Positions 14,926-25,427 are shown, counted from the stretch's first letter. The stretch: 38,847 bases of DNA from an uncultured Rhodospirillales bacterium (GCA_902825855.1 CADECW010000002.1:68428-107274); one strand, 5' to 3'. The notes: generated from the letters alone by a model not told the origin. Numbers and translations are program-made.

Positions 14926-15069
14926 CTACCGCCGTCGTTTCCGATCGCCGAAGGTTTCAAAAAGGTCGAAAGCAATGGGCAAAAGCCTCAAGGTCGTCCG
15001 CCATAGAAACCAGGCGACCAAGATCGTGCCAGCGCTTCCTGCTAGCGCGCCCATCCAAAATGCCGACAT
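14926..15069 (-). CDS. 47-residue single-span membrane protein
   Basis: Starts at ATG15069 with GGAGGG about 8 nt upstream; a longer in-frame version to 15201 lacks a ribosome site and adds a low-complexity leader. The product has one hydrophobic segment (MGALAGSAGTILVAWFLW, about residues 6-23) and then an amphipathic stretch ending in a very basic tail (GDRKRRR), so the C terminus is expected in the cytoplasm. No family is recognised. It lies about 80 bp upstream of the ABM gene in the same direction and could share its transcript. Confidence 0.55.
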   Translation of the reverse strand: MSAFWMGALAGSAGTILVAWFLWRTTLRLLPIAFDLFETFGDRKRRR

Positions 15070-15392
15070 GAATGTCAGCCCTCCCTCAGGTGCTAACACC
15101 TCGGCAGCAATGATTTTCGGCTCACTCAAGGTTGCACTGCCACCTGGTTTGCCGATATTTCGTGCGGGGAGCCACGGTGGCGGCGACGCCAGGATCGTCA
15201 ACCCAAATGGATCTCACCTCGACTACGTCCACCTGGATTGCCGCACATTCTGTCAGCGCGCTGGCCTGGAAAGGTGGACGCCGCAGGCATAGCCGCCGGG
15301 CTTCACGCGCTGGCTGGCGTTTGTGCAATTGAGTGTGGGCCTACTTCGGCCTTTGCACCCACCGCCTGCAAGTCTTTGATCTAAAAGGGGAT
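15070..15392. other. Spacer between the 47-residue gene and tRNA-Met
   Basis: No supported gene. On the minus strand the tRNA 3' end is followed closely by CCCCTTTTAG, a short T-run that could serve processing or termination. GGCC-TACTTC-GGCC near 15340 can fold as a weak hairpin. Confidence 0.3.
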
Positions 15393-15469
15393 TGGTAGCT
15401 GGGGGCGGACTTGAACCGCCGACCCCGGCATTATGAGTGCCGTGCTCTAACCAGCTGAGCTACCCAGCC
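15393..15469 (-). tRNA. tRNA-Met (CAT), elongator type
   Basis: A 77-nt tRNA with a complete cloverleaf. The acceptor GGCTGGG pairs with CCCAGCT (the first pair is G-U), the discriminator is A and CCA is encoded. The D-arm is GCTCAGCTGGTTAGAGC, the anticodon loop CTCATAA has anticodon CAT at 15435-15433, and the T-arm is GGCGGTTCAAGTCCGCC. The G1-U72-like pair and TAGCTCAG start fit alphaproteobacterial elongator tRNA-Met; initiator tRNA would have an unpaired first position and GGG/CCC in the anticodon stem. A lysidine-modified tRNA-Ile2 is the other possibility. Confidence 0.95.
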
Positions 15470-15589
15470 ACGGGTGGGCGCTTGTATGCGGACGGGTGGC
15501 GGAGTGTCAAGAAAGGCGCCGGGCATTCCGGACGCGTCGCGTGGCTCTTGTTCAGCCTCAGACCGGCCCGCGACACAATCTTCGCGACC

Positions 15590-16021
15590 TCATCGTGCAC
15601 GAACCGGCGGAGCGGGCAACGCGGACCGCACTTCTCTCGTGTCGGCCGCCTTGATTGCCGTGCCCTTCTTCTTCATCGTGCGCTCGTCCCACAGCCGCAC
15701 GATATAGCCGTCGGGATCGGCCAATTCCGACCCGTAACCCCAAAAATTCTTCTGCGGGCCATGGGCGAAGGCGACGCCGCGTGCTGTCCATTCGGCGAAG
15801 GTCTTGTCGACATCGTCGACCTGGAACCAGAGCGCGATTCCGTTCGGCGCCACGTCCGCCCTTTCCTCCAGGAAGATCGCGAAGCCCTCGCCGTCCTGCA
15901 GCGCCACCGCCTGGCGAGCGGCGATCTCGAATTCGACCCTCAGACCGAGTATCTCCATGTACCAGTCGCGCGAGCGGTCGAGATTGCTGACCGGCAGGGC
16001 GAGATGGTCGAACTTCATCAT
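15590..16021 (-). CDS. VOC family (glyoxalase/bleomycin-resistance fold) protein
   Basis: A 143-residue protein with the beta-alpha-beta-beta-beta VOC fold in two halves: [19 protein letters not shown] (3-21) and [20 protein letters not shown] with [19 protein letters not shown]. His6 and the acidic DPDGY/E positions resemble metal sites of glyoxalase and dioxygenase members. The substrate cannot be read. The start is ATGATG at 16021, overlapping the mnmA stop as ATGA, so it is co-translated with mnmA. The C-terminal 20 residues are a basic Ala/Pro tail. It is the last gene of the mnmA transcript, pointing to no specific pathway. Confidence 0.88.
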   Translation of the reverse strand: MMKFDHLALPVSNLDRSRDWYMEILGLRVEFEIAARQAVALQDGEGFAIFLEERADVAPNGIALWFQVDDVDKTFAEWTARGVAFAHGPQKNFWGYGSELADPDGYIVRLWDERTMKKKGTAIKAADTREVRSALPAPPVRAR

Positions 16022-17148
16022 GACGCAAAGCGCCGGATGAAGCCGCCGCCCAACACGCGACTGCCGTTCTCCGCATCGTAGGCTACGCAGGCCTGGCCTG
16101 GGGAGACGCCGACTTCAGGCTCTGCGAAGCGCACCGTCGCGCCGTCGGTGTCGAGCCGGATCTCTGCCGGCCGCAGCGTCTGCGAGGAACGCACGCGCAC
16201 TTTCACCGGCAGCGAGCCGTCGATCCGCGGGCCTATCCAGTTCACATCGTAGAGGGTGATCTCGCTGCGCCCGAGCGCCGAGCGCGGACCGACGACGACG
16301 CGGCGCGCCTCCGGTTCCAGGCGCACGACATAGAGAGGCTCGTTGTCGGTACCCTCGCGTCCACCAAGGGCCAGGCGTCGACGCTGGCCCACCGTGAAGC
16401 GAACGATGCCACCATGCTGGCCGACCACGTTGCCCTGCAGGTCGATGATCTCGCCCGGCTCGGCGGCCTCGGGCCGCAGCTTCTGGATCACTGAGGCGTA
16501 GTCGCCATTGGGCACGAAGCAGATGTCCTGGCTGTCGGGCTTGTCGGCGACGGCAAGGTCGTAACGCTCGGCCAGCGCGCGCGTCTCGCTCTTCGGCATA
16601 TGGCCGAGCGGAAAGCGCAGGAAGGTGAGTTGCTCCGTCGTGGTGCCGAACAGGAAGTAGCTCTGGTCGCGCACCGGATCGGCGCCGCGGTGCAACTCGG
16701 GGCCCGCCTCGCCCATCAGGCGCTGCACGTAGTGGCCGGTCGCCAGCGCCTCGGCGCCAAGCTCGCGCGCCGTCTTCAACAGGTCGCGGAACTTCACCGT
16801 ACGATTGCAGGCGATGCAGGGTACCGGCGTCTCGCCGCGCACGTAGGCGTCGGCGAACGAATCCATCACCTCGGCGCGGAAGCGGCTTTCGTAGTCGAGC
16901 ACGTAGTGCGGAATCGCCAGGCGCTCGGCGACCTGCCGGGCATCCTGGATGTCCTGGCCGGCGCAGCACGCGCCCGTCTTGCCGACGGCAACGCCGTGGT
17001 CGTAGAGCTGCAGAGTGATGCCTACGACGTCGTAGCCTTGCTCCTTCAGGAGCCCCGCCGTGACCGACGAATCGACGCCGCCCGACATCGCGACCACCAC
17101 ACGGGTGTCGCCGGGTTCCTTGTCGATACCGAGGGAATTCCTGGGCAT
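16018..17148 (-). CDS. mnmA: tRNA-specific 2-thiouridylase MnmA
   Basis: A 376-residue enzyme that makes 2-thiouridine at position 34 of Lys, Glu and Gln tRNAs, using ATP and sulfur relayed from the cysteine desulfurase IscS. The PP-loop [10 protein letters not shown] (20-29) adenylates the uracil. Cys114 ([10 protein letters not shown]) and Cys210 ([10 protein letters not shown]) are the catalytic pair, corresponding to E. coli Cys102 and Cys199, and GHYVQRL and DQSYFLFG are further family motifs. The first ORF extension upstream (to 17364) is a shadow of the neighbouring gene; ATG17148 gives the normal length. No ribosome site is visible; instead an 18-bp palindrome stands 3 nt upstream. 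The isc genes are close by on the same strand. Confidence 0.97.
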   Translation of the reverse strand: MPRNSLGIDKEPGDTRVVVAMSGGVDSSVTAGLLKEQGYDVVGITLQLYDHGVAVGKTGACCAGQDIQDARQVAERLAIPHYVLDYESRFRAEVMDSFADAYVRGETPVPCIACNRTVKFRDLLKTARELGAEALATGHYVQRLMGEAGPELHRGADPVRDQSYFLFGTTTEQLTFLRFPLGHMPKSETRALAERYDLAVADKPDSQDICFVPNGDYASVIQKLRPEAAEPGEIIDLQGNVVGQHGGIVRFTVGQRRRLALGGREGTDNEPLYVVRLEPEARRVVVGPRSALGRSEITLYDVNWIGPRIDGSLPVKVRVRSSQTLRPAEIRLDTDGATVRFAEPEVGVSPGQACVAYDAENGSRVLGGGFIRRFAS

Positions 17149-17151
17149 GGC

Positions 17152-17169
17152 CGGGCCTATATAGGCCCG
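17152..17169. promoter_or_regulatory. 18-bp perfect palindrome abutting the mnmA start
   Basis: CGGGCCTATATAGGCCCG is an exact palindrome lying 3 nt before the mnmA ATG. Its centre TATATA/TATAGG looks like a -10 box, which would make the mnmA message nearly leaderless, and the perfect symmetry suggests an operator or a hairpin at the start codon. No -35 is clear. Confidence 0.45.
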
Positions 17170-17254
17170 CACCGGCGGCAACAACAGGTCGCCCGCAGCG
17201 TTCCCGGCCGAAGCTGGACCAACACCAGCAGGTCCTCCAGGACCACGGCCTGCC

Positions 17255-17761
17255 CTAGTCCTGCCGGTAACCCGAGTCGCGCACGGCCTTGGCCACGCCG
17301 TTGCGGTCGTAGACGATCGCCACCCGGTCGCCCATCTGGACGTCGCCGTCGTCGCGCTGAGCAATGGTTACGCGCTGGCCGTTATCCTTCTGGACCGTAA
17401 CTTCGATGCCACGGCGCGGCGAGTTCTGGTCGATCGCCGTACCGGCGATGCCACCCGCCACCGCGCCCAGAAGGCCGCCGACCACCGCGCCGCCCACCGA
17501 GTTGGTGGTGGCGCCGCCGATCGCGGCACCGCCGATGGCGCCGAGCCCGCCGCCGACCAGCGTGCCGTCGCTCACGCCCGTGTTGCCGCTCCTGACCTGT
17601 ACCTCACGGATGGCGATGACGCGGCCGGTCTCGCCACGATAGCCACCAGCCGCCTGGGTGTTGACGACACCGGGCTGCACGGTGCCGCTGTTTTCGCACG
17701 CGCCGAGAGTACCAACGAGCGCCAGGGGCACCAGAAAGCCGAGCAACCACCTACCGAACAT
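17255..17761 (-). CDS. Glycine-zipper (17 kDa antigen-like) outer-membrane lipoprotein
   Basis: A 168-residue lipoprotein. The signal [18 protein letters not shown] ends in the lipobox LGAC (Cys22). Residues about 66-110 form two glycine-zipper transmembrane segments ([15 protein letters not shown] and [17 protein letters not shown]), followed by a beta-rich C-terminal part ([20 protein letters not shown]) as in the Rickettsia 17 kDa surface antigen/SlyB group. These proteins sit in the outer membrane and help envelope integrity. It is the smaller of two tandem paralogs; AAGGA about 7 nt before ATG17761 is the ribosome site. It is followed by mnmA on the same strand after 106 bp. Confidence 0.88.
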   Translation of the reverse strand: MFGRWLLGFLVPLALVGTLGACENSGTVQPGVVNTQAAGGYRGETGRVIAIREVQVRSGNTGVSDGTLVGGGLGAIGGAAIGGATTNSVGGAVVGGLLGAVAGGIAGTAIDQNSPRRGIEVTVQKDNGQRVTIAQRDDGDVQMGDRVAIVYDRNGVAKAVRDSGYRQD

Positions 17762-17775
17762 TCACCGTCCTTCTC

Positions 17776-18555
17776 TTATTGCGTCGGCTGGAACGTCCCC
17801 GCCGTATCGGCGCTGCGCGCTGCCTGGCGCACGACCTGGGCCACACCCTGGCGATTCTGCACGATCTGCACGCGATCACCCAACTGGATATCCCCATCGT
17901 CGCGCTGCGCCACCGTCACCTGCTGGCCGTCGTCCTTCTGCACCGTGACCTCGATGCCGCGCCCCGCGCCACGCTGGCCGTCGGCAATCGAGCCGGCGAT
18001 CGCGCCGCCCACTATGCCCAAGACCGCCCCGACGATACCGCCGCCCAGCGACTGGCTGGTGATTGCACCGATCGTGGCGCCGGCGCCCGCGCCGAGCAGG
18101 CCGCCGATCAGCGGGCCGTTGCCGCCGCCACCGCCGCCGCCGGGTCCAGCAAGCGCCACTTCACGGACCGACACGACACGACCGCTGTCGCCGTAGTTGC
18201 TGCCCTGCGCTGGATAGGCCTGGTTCGGGTAGGTTGATTGGTTCGGGTACGACGCCTGATTTGGGTACGCTCCCTGGTTGGGATAGGTCCCCTGGCTCGG
18301 GTAGCCGCCCTGACTTGGATAGCTGGAACTGACGCGCTGGGCGCCGCCATAGGGCCCGCCACTGTTGTAGGGACCAGATCCGTAGGGACCCGATCCATAG
18401 TAAGGCCCGGCCGCGGGCTGCCCTCCGCCGTAGGCGCCCGAAGGAGCACCCGACGAATAGACAATGCCAGGTTGAACAGCATTCGACGCGCAAGCGCCTA
18501 GTCCCGCTGCCAGCAGCAGCGGCAGCAGCAGTGAACGGATCGTGTTGCCCCTCAT
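17776..18555 (-). CDS. Glycine-zipper lipoprotein with a YPxQ repeat domain
   Basis: A 259-residue paralog of the downstream lipoprotein, 14 bp before it. The signal SLLLPLLLAAGLGAC ends in lipobox LGAC (Cys22). A low-complexity Gly/Pro/Tyr region (about 35-75) and seven imperfect YPxQ-type hexapeptides (78-118) are inserted before the shared domain. That domain holds GRVVSVREVAL, two glycine zippers (LIGGLLGAGAGATIGAI and VGAVLGIVGGAIAGSIADG), then EVTVQKDDGQQVTVAQRDDG. The extra region could reach out from the outer membrane to peptidoglycan or the surface. ATG18555 has GGGAGGG 5 nt upstream; the earlier in-frame ATGs do not. Confidence 0.86.
   Translation of the reverse strand: MRGNTIRSLLLPLLLAAGLGACASNAVQPGIVYSSGAPSGAYGGGQPAAGPYYGSGPYGSGPYNSGGPYGGAQRVSSSYPSQGGYPSQGTYPNQGAYPNQASYPNQSTYPNQAYPAQGSNYGDSGRVVSVREVALAGPGGGGGGGNGPLIGGLLGAGAGATIGAITSQSLGGGIVGAVLGIVGGAIAGSIADGQRGAGRGIEVTVQKDDGQQVTVAQRDDGDIQLGDRVQIVQNRQGVAQVVRQAARSADTAGTFQPTQ
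18202..18324 (-). repeat. Tandem hexapeptide-coding repeat (YPxQ)
   Basis: Seven degenerate 15-18-bp units encode SYPSQG, GYPSQG, TYPNQG, AYPNQA, SYPNQS, TYPNQ and AYPAQG. The unit is shared at protein level with considerable third-base drift, so the array is old or under coding constraint, yet it is the kind of region that varies in copy number between strains. Confidence 0.75.
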
Positions 18556-18616
18556 GAACACCCTCCCGGCCGTATGCTGTATACGCATCGATTTTCGACC
18601 GAATTGGGGCGTCCGT

Positions 18617-18823
18617 CTAATCACGTTCTTCGATCCAGGCAGCCTGAATAGCCTCCAGGATCTTCTCGTTCGAACGGTGGGGATCGTCGTCGAAATCAGG
18701 CAGTTCCATCACCCAGCGGTGCAGGTCGGTGAACCGCAAGTTGACGTTGTCCACATCGGGATGGCGCTCCTCGAGCTCGATCGCGATGTCCTGCACGTCG
18801 GTCCAGCGCAGTTTCTTCGCCAT
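18617..18823 (-). CDS. iscX: Fe-S assembly protein IscX
   Basis: A 68-residue acidic protein, the normal IscX length. The family pattern LRWTDVQDIAIELEERHPDV, then LRFTDLHRWVMELPDF and EAIQAAWIEER, is fully present. IscX binds IscS and iron and modulates cluster assembly on IscU. It starts 10 bp after the ferredoxin gene ends, with AGGGAGAGG just before the ATG. It is the last recognised isc gene; the two lipoproteins following on the same strand are not part of known ISC loci. Confidence 0.95.
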   Translation of the reverse strand: MAKKLRWTDVQDIAIELEERHPDVDNVNLRFTDLHRWVMELPDFDDDPHRSNEKILEAIQAAWIEERD

Positions 18824-18833
18824 CGGCCTCTCC

Positions 18834-19169
18834 CTATTTGTCGACCATCATGTTCCGCGTCGCCGCCGGCAACTTGACGACCAATCCGTCGAGCGCCTCG
18901 GTCATGCGGATTTGGCACCCCAGTCGCGAAGTGTGGGTAAGGCCGAAGGCGAGGTCGAGCATGTCCTCCTCGTCCTCGCTCGCCGGCGCGAGCTTTTCGA
19001 ACCACGCGCCCTCGACCACGACATGGCAGGTCGAGCAGGCGAGCGAGCCCTCGCAGGCGCCCTCTATGTCGACATGGTTGCGATGGGCGATTTCGAGCAC
19101 GCTGAGACCGAGCGGCGCCTCCACCTCCTTGCGAGAGCCATCCTTCAGGATGAATGTCATCTTCGGCAT
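18834..19169 (-). CDS. fdx: ISC-type [2Fe-2S] ferredoxin
   Basis: A 111-residue adrenodoxin-like ferredoxin giving electrons to cluster assembly on IscU. Cluster cysteines Cys39, Cys45, Cys48 ([14 protein letters not shown]) and Cys85 (RLGCQIRMT) are in canonical spacing. The C-terminal [16 protein letters not shown] is typical of bacterial Isc Fdx. I start at ATG19169 (MPKMTF); a GTG at 19175 would overlap the hscA stop as GTGA and cannot be excluded. It sits between hscA and iscX. Confidence 0.95.
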   Translation of the reverse strand: MPKMTFILKDGSRKEVEAPLGLSVLEIAHRNHVDIEGACEGSLACSTCHVVVEGAWFEKLAPASEDEEDMLDLAFGLTHTSRLGCQIRMTEALDGLVVKLPAATRNMMVDK

Positions 19170-19171
19170 CG

Positions 19172-21063
<1,892 letters not shown>

Positions 21064-21067
<4 letters not shown>

Positions 21068-21576
21068 GCGGTCGACCGTTCTATGTTCATGCGCCGCGCA
21101 CGCGCCTCCTCTCCGAACTTGTCGAGGTAGCGCAGGCGAAGGAGCGCCTTTCTGATGGCTGGCTTGTCGTCTGCCAAGAACAAACCACCCAGTTCCTCCA
21201 GGGATGCCTTCTTGTCGGCGCGCGCTTTGGCCGCGAGCGCATCGACCGCTTCGGCGGTGCCCGCCTCCTGCAACTCCTCGCGCGCTTCCATGGCTTCCAT
21301 CAAGAGCTCCGGATCGTCGATCGTCTTGCCGTCGCCCGGCAGATCCACTCCTGAAAGCTCGGCAAGATAGACCGCGCGACTGAGCGGATCCTTGAGCGTC
21401 CGATAGGCGTCGTTAAGGGCGGCCGCTTCGGCCGACGCTTTGGCGCGCTCCGCTGCCGGCTTGGCGACGAAACGGTCAGGATGCCACTGGCGCTGAAGCG
21501 CGAAATAGGCCCGGTCGAGCGACGCAGGTTCCAGGTCGAGCGCCGGCGGCAGTCCCAGCCGCGCGAAGTGATCCAT
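21064..21576 (-). CDS. hscB: Co-chaperone HscB
   Basis: A 170-residue J-domain protein. The J domain (about 2-73) holds HPD at 32-34 (QWHPDRF), which stimulates HscA ATPase. A C-terminal helical domain (about 90-165) that binds IscU follows, with LMEAMEAREELQEAG. Its stop is fused to the hscA start (ATGA), and it begins 7 bp after the end of iscA. It is standard in size and layout. Confidence 0.96.
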
Positions 21577-21583
21577 CAGCCGA

Positions 21584-21982
21584 TCAGACGTGGAAGGATT
21601 CGCCGCAGCCGCAGCGGCCCTTCTCGTTGGGGTTCCGAAAGACGAAGCCCGACTTCAACTTCTCTTCCTCGTAGTCCATCACGGTGCCGATCAGGAACAG
21701 CGATGCCTTGGGGTCGATCAGGAGCTTCACGCCCTCGGTCTCGACCACCTCGTCCATCGGCTCCTGCTTGTCGGCGTATTCCAGCGTGTAGGAGAGGCCG
21801 GAACAGCCCTTGGTCCGCACGCCGATGCGGATGCCGGCAGTTTCCCTGCCGCGCTTCTCGATCAGCGCCTTGACCTGCTCGGCGGCGGCCGGCGTCACCG
21901 ACATGACCTGCGGACGCGGCCGGCGAGGTTTGGCGGCCGGCGTAGCAGGCTTGGGGGCTTCGGTCGTCGTAGGCGTGCTCAT
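21584..21982 (-). CDS. iscA: Iron-sulfur assembly protein IscA
   Basis: A 132-residue A-type carrier. Cys60 (TKGCSGLSY), Cys124 and Cys126 (GRCGCGESF) are the three cluster-binding cysteines. A 25-residue N-terminal extension rich in Thr, Pro, Ala, Lys and Arg, absent from E. coli IscA (107 residues), precedes the fold. ATG21982 has a GAGAGAG ribosome-like site. It lies between iscU and hscB, in the usual isc order. Confidence 0.95.
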   Translation of the reverse strand: MSTPTTTEAPKPATPAAKPRRPRPQVMSVTPAAAEQVKALIEKRGRETAGIRIGVRTKGCSGLSYTLEYADKQEPMDEVVETEGVKLLIDPKASLFLIGTVMDYEEEKLKSGFVFRNPNEKGRCGCGESFHV

Positions 21983-22014
21983 GACACTCTCTCTGAAGCT
22001 ACTTCTTCGCAGCC

Positions 22015-22401
22015 CTACTTCTTGGCTGTCTTCGAGCGATAATCGGCGATTGCCGCCTTGATCGCGTCCTCGGCCAGGACCGAGCAGTGAATCTTGACCG
22101 GCGGCAGCGCCAGGTGCTTGGCGATGTCGGTGTTCTTGATGGTCTCGGCCTCGTCGATGGTCTTGCCTTTCACCCATTCGGTGACGAGCGAACTCGAGGC
22201 GATCGCAGAGCCGCAGCCGAAGGTCTTGAACTTGGCGTCCTCGATCAGGCCGTCGGCGCCGACCTTGATCTGCAGCTTCATGACGTCGCCGCAGGCCGGC
22301 GCACCGACCAGTCCGGTGCCGACATCTTCGGAAGTCTTGTCGAGCGACCCGATGTTGCGCGGGTTCTCGTAGTGATCGATCAGCTTGTCGCTGTAAGCCA
22401 T
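22015..22401 (-). CDS. iscU: Fe-S cluster scaffold IscU
   Basis: A 128-residue scaffold on which clusters are built. Cys37 (PACGDV), Cys63 (FGCGSAIASS) and Cys106 with His105 (KIHCSVLAE) are the ligands, and Asp39 is the conserved labilising residue. LPPVK (99-103) is the HscA recognition motif. ATG22401 follows GAGGAGAG, a strong ribosome site. The size and sequence are classical. Confidence 0.98.
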   Translation of the reverse strand: MAYSDKLIDHYENPRNIGSLDKTSEDVGTGLVGAPACGDVMKLQIKVGADGLIEDAKFKTFGCGSAIASSSLVTEWVKGKTIDEAETIKNTDIAKHLALPPVKIHCSVLAEDAIKAAIADYRSKTAKK

Positions 22402-22443
22402 GACTCTCTCCTCAATTCCGATCGGGCGCCCCAATCCCCTGAA

Positions 22444-23682
22444 CTAGTGGGCCGCCCATTCGATGGACTTAATATCGATGCCTTCCTGGGCCATCTCCCA
22501 GAGCGGGCTCATCTCACGCAACTTGTTGACGTGCCGCACCAGCTCCTCGACGGCCGTGTCGACCTCGTGCTCGGTCGTGAACCGTCCAAGGCCGATGCGA
22601 AGCGACGTGTGTGCCAGCTCCTCGTCGACGCCGAGCGCGCGCAGCACGTAGCTTGGCTCGAGCGACGCCGAAGTGCAGGCCGAACCGGACGATACCGCCA
22701 GGTTCTTGATGCCCATCATCAGCGATTCACCCTCGACGTAGGCAAAGCTGATGTTGAGGTTGCCCGGGATGCGATGATCGAGATCGCCGTTCACGAAAAT
22801 TTCCGCCAACCGCCCCTGCAGGCCCTTCAACATGCGCTGCTGAAGCTTCGTAAGCCGCTCGGCTTCGCTATCCATCTCTTTCATGGCGATGTCGGCCGCC
22901 GCGCCAAGGCCGACACAGAGCGGCGTCGGCAGCGTGCCCGAGCGGAAGCCGCGCTCCTGGCCGCCGCCCACGATCAGCGGCACCAGCCGCACGCGCGGCT
23001 TGCGACGCACGTAGAGTGCGCCGATGCCCTTGGGCCCGTAGATCTTGTGGCCCGAGATGCTCAAGAGGTCGATGTTCATCGCCTCGACATCGAGCGGGAT
23101 CTTGCCGGCGGCCTGCGCGGCATCGGTGTGGAAGAAGACCTTCTTCTCGCGGCAGATCGCGCCGATCTCGGCCAGCGGTTGGATGACGCCGATCTCGTTG
23201 TTCACCGCCATGACCGACACCACCACCGTCTTGTCGGTGATGGCGGCGCGCAGCGCCTCGAGATCGATGAGGCCGTTTTTCTGCACGGACAGGTAGGTCA
23301 CCTCGAAACCCTGCTGCTCGAGGTGGCGGCAGGTATCGAGCACGCATTTGTGCTCGGTCACCGTAGTGACGATGTGGTTCTTGCGATCCTTGTAAAACTC
23401 GGCGACGCCGCGAATGGCGAGATTGTTCGATTCAGTGGCGCCAGAGGTGAAGATCACCTCTTTCTCGTCAGCGCCGATCAGCTTGGCCACCTGGCCGCGC
23501 GCCTTCTCGACGCCCTCCTCAGCCTCCCAGCCGTACGAATGGCTGCGCGAGTGCGGATTGCCGAATTGATGCGTGAAGTACGGCATCATCGCTTCCAGGA
23601 CCCGCGGATCCATGGGAGTCGTGGCCTGGTAGTCGAGGTAGATCGGCTGGTCGTTGCGCCGGATCTGGGTATGGACGTTCAT
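22444..23682 (-). CDS. iscS: Cysteine desulfurase IscS
   Basis: A 412-residue PLP enzyme that takes sulfur from cysteine as enzyme persulfide and passes it to IscU and MnmA. Lys213 (SISGHKIYG) binds PLP, His111 stacks on it, and Cys336 ([20 protein letters not shown]) is the persulfide residue on the long mobile loop typical of group I enzymes. The ISC-type C terminus ([16 protein letters not shown]) contacts IscU. It is followed by iscU after 42 bp and is preceded 18 bp upstream by a second desulfurase gene. Confidence 0.98.
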   Translation of the reverse strand: MNVHTQIRRNDQPIYLDYQATTPMDPRVLEAMMPYFTHQFGNPHSRSHSYGWEAEEGVEKARGQVAKLIGADEKEVIFTSGATESNNLAIRGVAEFYKDRKNHIVTTVTEHKCVLDTCRHLEQQGFEVTYLSVQKNGLIDLEALRAAITDKTVVVSVMAVNNEIGVIQPLAEIGAICREKKVFFHTDAAQAAGKIPLDVEAMNIDLLSISGHKIYGPKGIGALYVRRKPRVRLVPLIVGGGQERGFRSGTLPTPLCVGLGAAADIAMKEMDSEAERLTKLQQRMLKGLQGRLAEIFVNGDLDHRIPGNLNISFAYVEGESLMMGIKNLAVSSGSACTSASLEPSYVLRALGVDEELAHTSLRIGLGRFTTEHEVDTAVEELVRHVNKLREMSPLWEMAQEGIDIKSIEWAAH

Positions 23683-23700
23683 GCTAACCCCTTGAAATTA

Positions 23701-24816
23701 CTAGGCCGCACGGGCATGGGCAATGTCCGACTTACCTACTCGGATATATAGGTCCCGCCACGCCGCGATCAAGCGATCGATATCCTCGGCCTGCGAGTTC
23801 CAGCCGAAGCTTATTCTCGTCGCCGAGCCCGCCTCGGCATCTTCTACTCCCATGGCTGCCAGCACCGCCGAGCGGTGCACCTTGCCCGAAGAGCAGGCGG
23901 AGCCCGCGCTGACACAGACATTGGCAAGATCGAGGGCCATCACCTGGATCGCGGCCGGAACGCCCGGCATTGAAACGTAGGTCGTGTTGGGCAACCTCTT
24001 GGCACCTGAGCCAAACACGCGAGCCTTGGGGGCGATGGCAAGAAGCGCCGCTTCAGTACAATCGCGCAGCGCAGAATCGAGGCCACCTGCAGCCTCGGCG
24101 GCCGCACCGAAGCCCACGATGCCGGACAGGTTCTCGGTGCCGGCGCGACGATTGGTTTCCTGTCCTCCGCCGAAACGGTTCGAGGCGAACGGCGCATCGG
24201 ACCGCACGATGAGCGCGCCGGCGCCGGTCGGCCCGCCCAGCTTGTGGGCGGCGAGGCTGAGATAGTCGATACCGATGCCGTGCAGGTCGACCGTCACCTT
24301 GCCGACGGCCTGGACGGCATCGCAATGCACCAGCGCACCGGCCTTGCGCGCGATCCGCACAACGTCGGCCATGGGCTGCAGCACGCCTGTCTCGTTGTTG
24401 GCGAACATCGCGGACACCAGCGCGGGCTCGTTCGAGGCGTCGAGCGTGCGCTCCAGGGCGGCAAGATCGAGCACGCCCTCACCGTCGACCGGCACGATGT
24501 CGGCATCGGGCACCGCGCGCTGCACGCTCTCATGCTCGATCGACGAAATCAGCACGCGACGCCTGCCGGCGCCCGCCAGGGCCATGTTGTTCGCTTCGGT
24601 GCCACCCGACGTGAAAATCACTTCCGCCGGCAAGGCACCGACCCGCTCCGCCACTTGACGGCGCGCCTTGTCGATCAGGCCACGTGCCTTGCGGCCGACG
24701 CCATGCACTGCCGACGGATTGCCGCCCGTGCGCAAAGCGTCGATCATTGCATCGAACGCCTCCGGCCTGAGCGGGCTGGTGGCATTGTGATCGAGGTACA
24801 CGAACGCGGCGGGCAT
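23701..24816 (-). CDS. Second cysteine desulfurase (NifS/IscS-like)
   Basis: A 371-residue paralog of the adjacent IscS, only distantly similar. Lys192 (SLAAHKLGGPTGAG) is the PLP lysine, His95 the stacking residue, and Cys308 (SAGSACSSGKVHRSAVL) the persulfide cysteine. The shorter C terminus lacks the IscU-docking tail, so its sulfur partner may differ. ATG24816 (MPAAFV) is the only start giving a normal N terminus; the longer ORF is a shadow of iscR. Paired desulfurases behind iscR occur in other alphaproteobacteria, as known for Rickettsia. It lies between iscR and iscS, in one transcript. Confidence 0.93.
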   Translation of the reverse strand: MPAAFVYLDHNATSPLRPEAFDAMIDALRTGGNPSAVHGVGRKARGLIDKARRQVAERVGALPAEVIFTSGGTEANNMALAGAGRRRVLISSIEHESVQRAVPDADIVPVDGEGVLDLAALERTLDASNEPALVSAMFANNETGVLQPMADVVRIARKAGALVHCDAVQAVGKVTVDLHGIGIDYLSLAAHKLGGPTGAGALIVRSDAPFASNRFGGGQETNRRAGTENLSGIVGFGAAAEAAGGLDSALRDCTEAALLAIAPKARVFGSGAKRLPNTTYVSMPGVPAAIQVMALDLANVCVSAGSACSSGKVHRSAVLAAMGVEDAEAGSATRISFGWNSQAEDIDRLIAAWRDLYIRVGKSDIAHARAA

Positions 24817-24830
24817 CGGGCTGGCCTTTG

Positions 24831-25316
24831 TCAGCTGGCGGCAGCCATCGAGGAATCGTTGTTGGCCGCGGCCTGGGCGGCAGGCGCCTCGGCGATGCGC
24901 GGCGCCAGGCGGCGCTCGAGCACGTCGAGCAGGGTCACGGAACTCAGGAAGGCGTGGATCTGGTTGCCCAGTTCCTCCCACAGGTCGTGCGTCAGGCACT
25001 TGCTGCGGTCGGCGCGGCAGCCGGTCGCGCCCATCTCTGTGCACCGCGTCGCCTTGATCGGCTCGTCCACCGCCAGGATGATTTCCGAGACCCGCGTCTC
25101 GGCCGAGCCGCGCGCCAGGCGGTAACCGCCGCCCGGACCACGCACGCTCTTCACCAGCCCGGCACGACGCAGGCGGGCAAAAAGCTGCTCCAGATATGAC
25201 AACGAGATTTCCTGCCGGGTCGCGATATCAGACAACGAAACCGGCTTGGCCTGGGCGTGACGCGCCAGATCGACCATCGCCATGACGGCGTAACGACCCT
25301 TGGTGCTGAGCTTCAC
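24831..25316 (-). CDS. iscR: Rrf2-family regulator IscR
   Basis: A 161-residue Rrf2 winged-helix regulator. KLSTKGRYAVMAMVDLARHA and ISLSYLEQLFARLRRAGLVK form the HTH. Cys92, Cys100 and Cys107 with His110 (RCTEMGATGCRADRSKCLTH) bind a [2Fe-2S] cluster, with spacing close to E. coli IscR (92, 98, 104, His107). Cluster-loaded IscR represses the isc operon. The Ala/Asn-rich tail is disordered. It leads the locus, with two matching operators upstream (25428-25480). Confidence 0.97.
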   Translation of the reverse strand: MKLSTKGRYAVMAMVDLARHAQAKPVSLSDIATRQEISLSYLEQLFARLRRAGLVKSVRGPGGGYRLARGSAETRVSEIILAVDEPIKATRCTEMGATGCRADRSKCLTHDLWEELGNQIHAFLSSVTLLDVLERRLAPRIAEAPAAQAAANNDSSMAAAS

Positions 25317-25427
25317 AGCATCCTCCTCGCGCCGGCTCCTGGGCCGGCCGTCTGTCCGAACGCCTAAAGGTCTTGAAAACCAAGGCGTTACTACGATATT
25401 GCGGTCCTCCAGACAGGGATCTGGGGA

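Noticed and set aside
18202..18324. Possible CRISPR-like array
   Set aside because: The repeats are coding hexapeptides inside a lipoprotein gene without unique spacers.
22087..23751. Plus-strand 554-codon ORF
   Set aside because: Antisense of iscU/iscS; high GC keeps stops away. No start site or family features.
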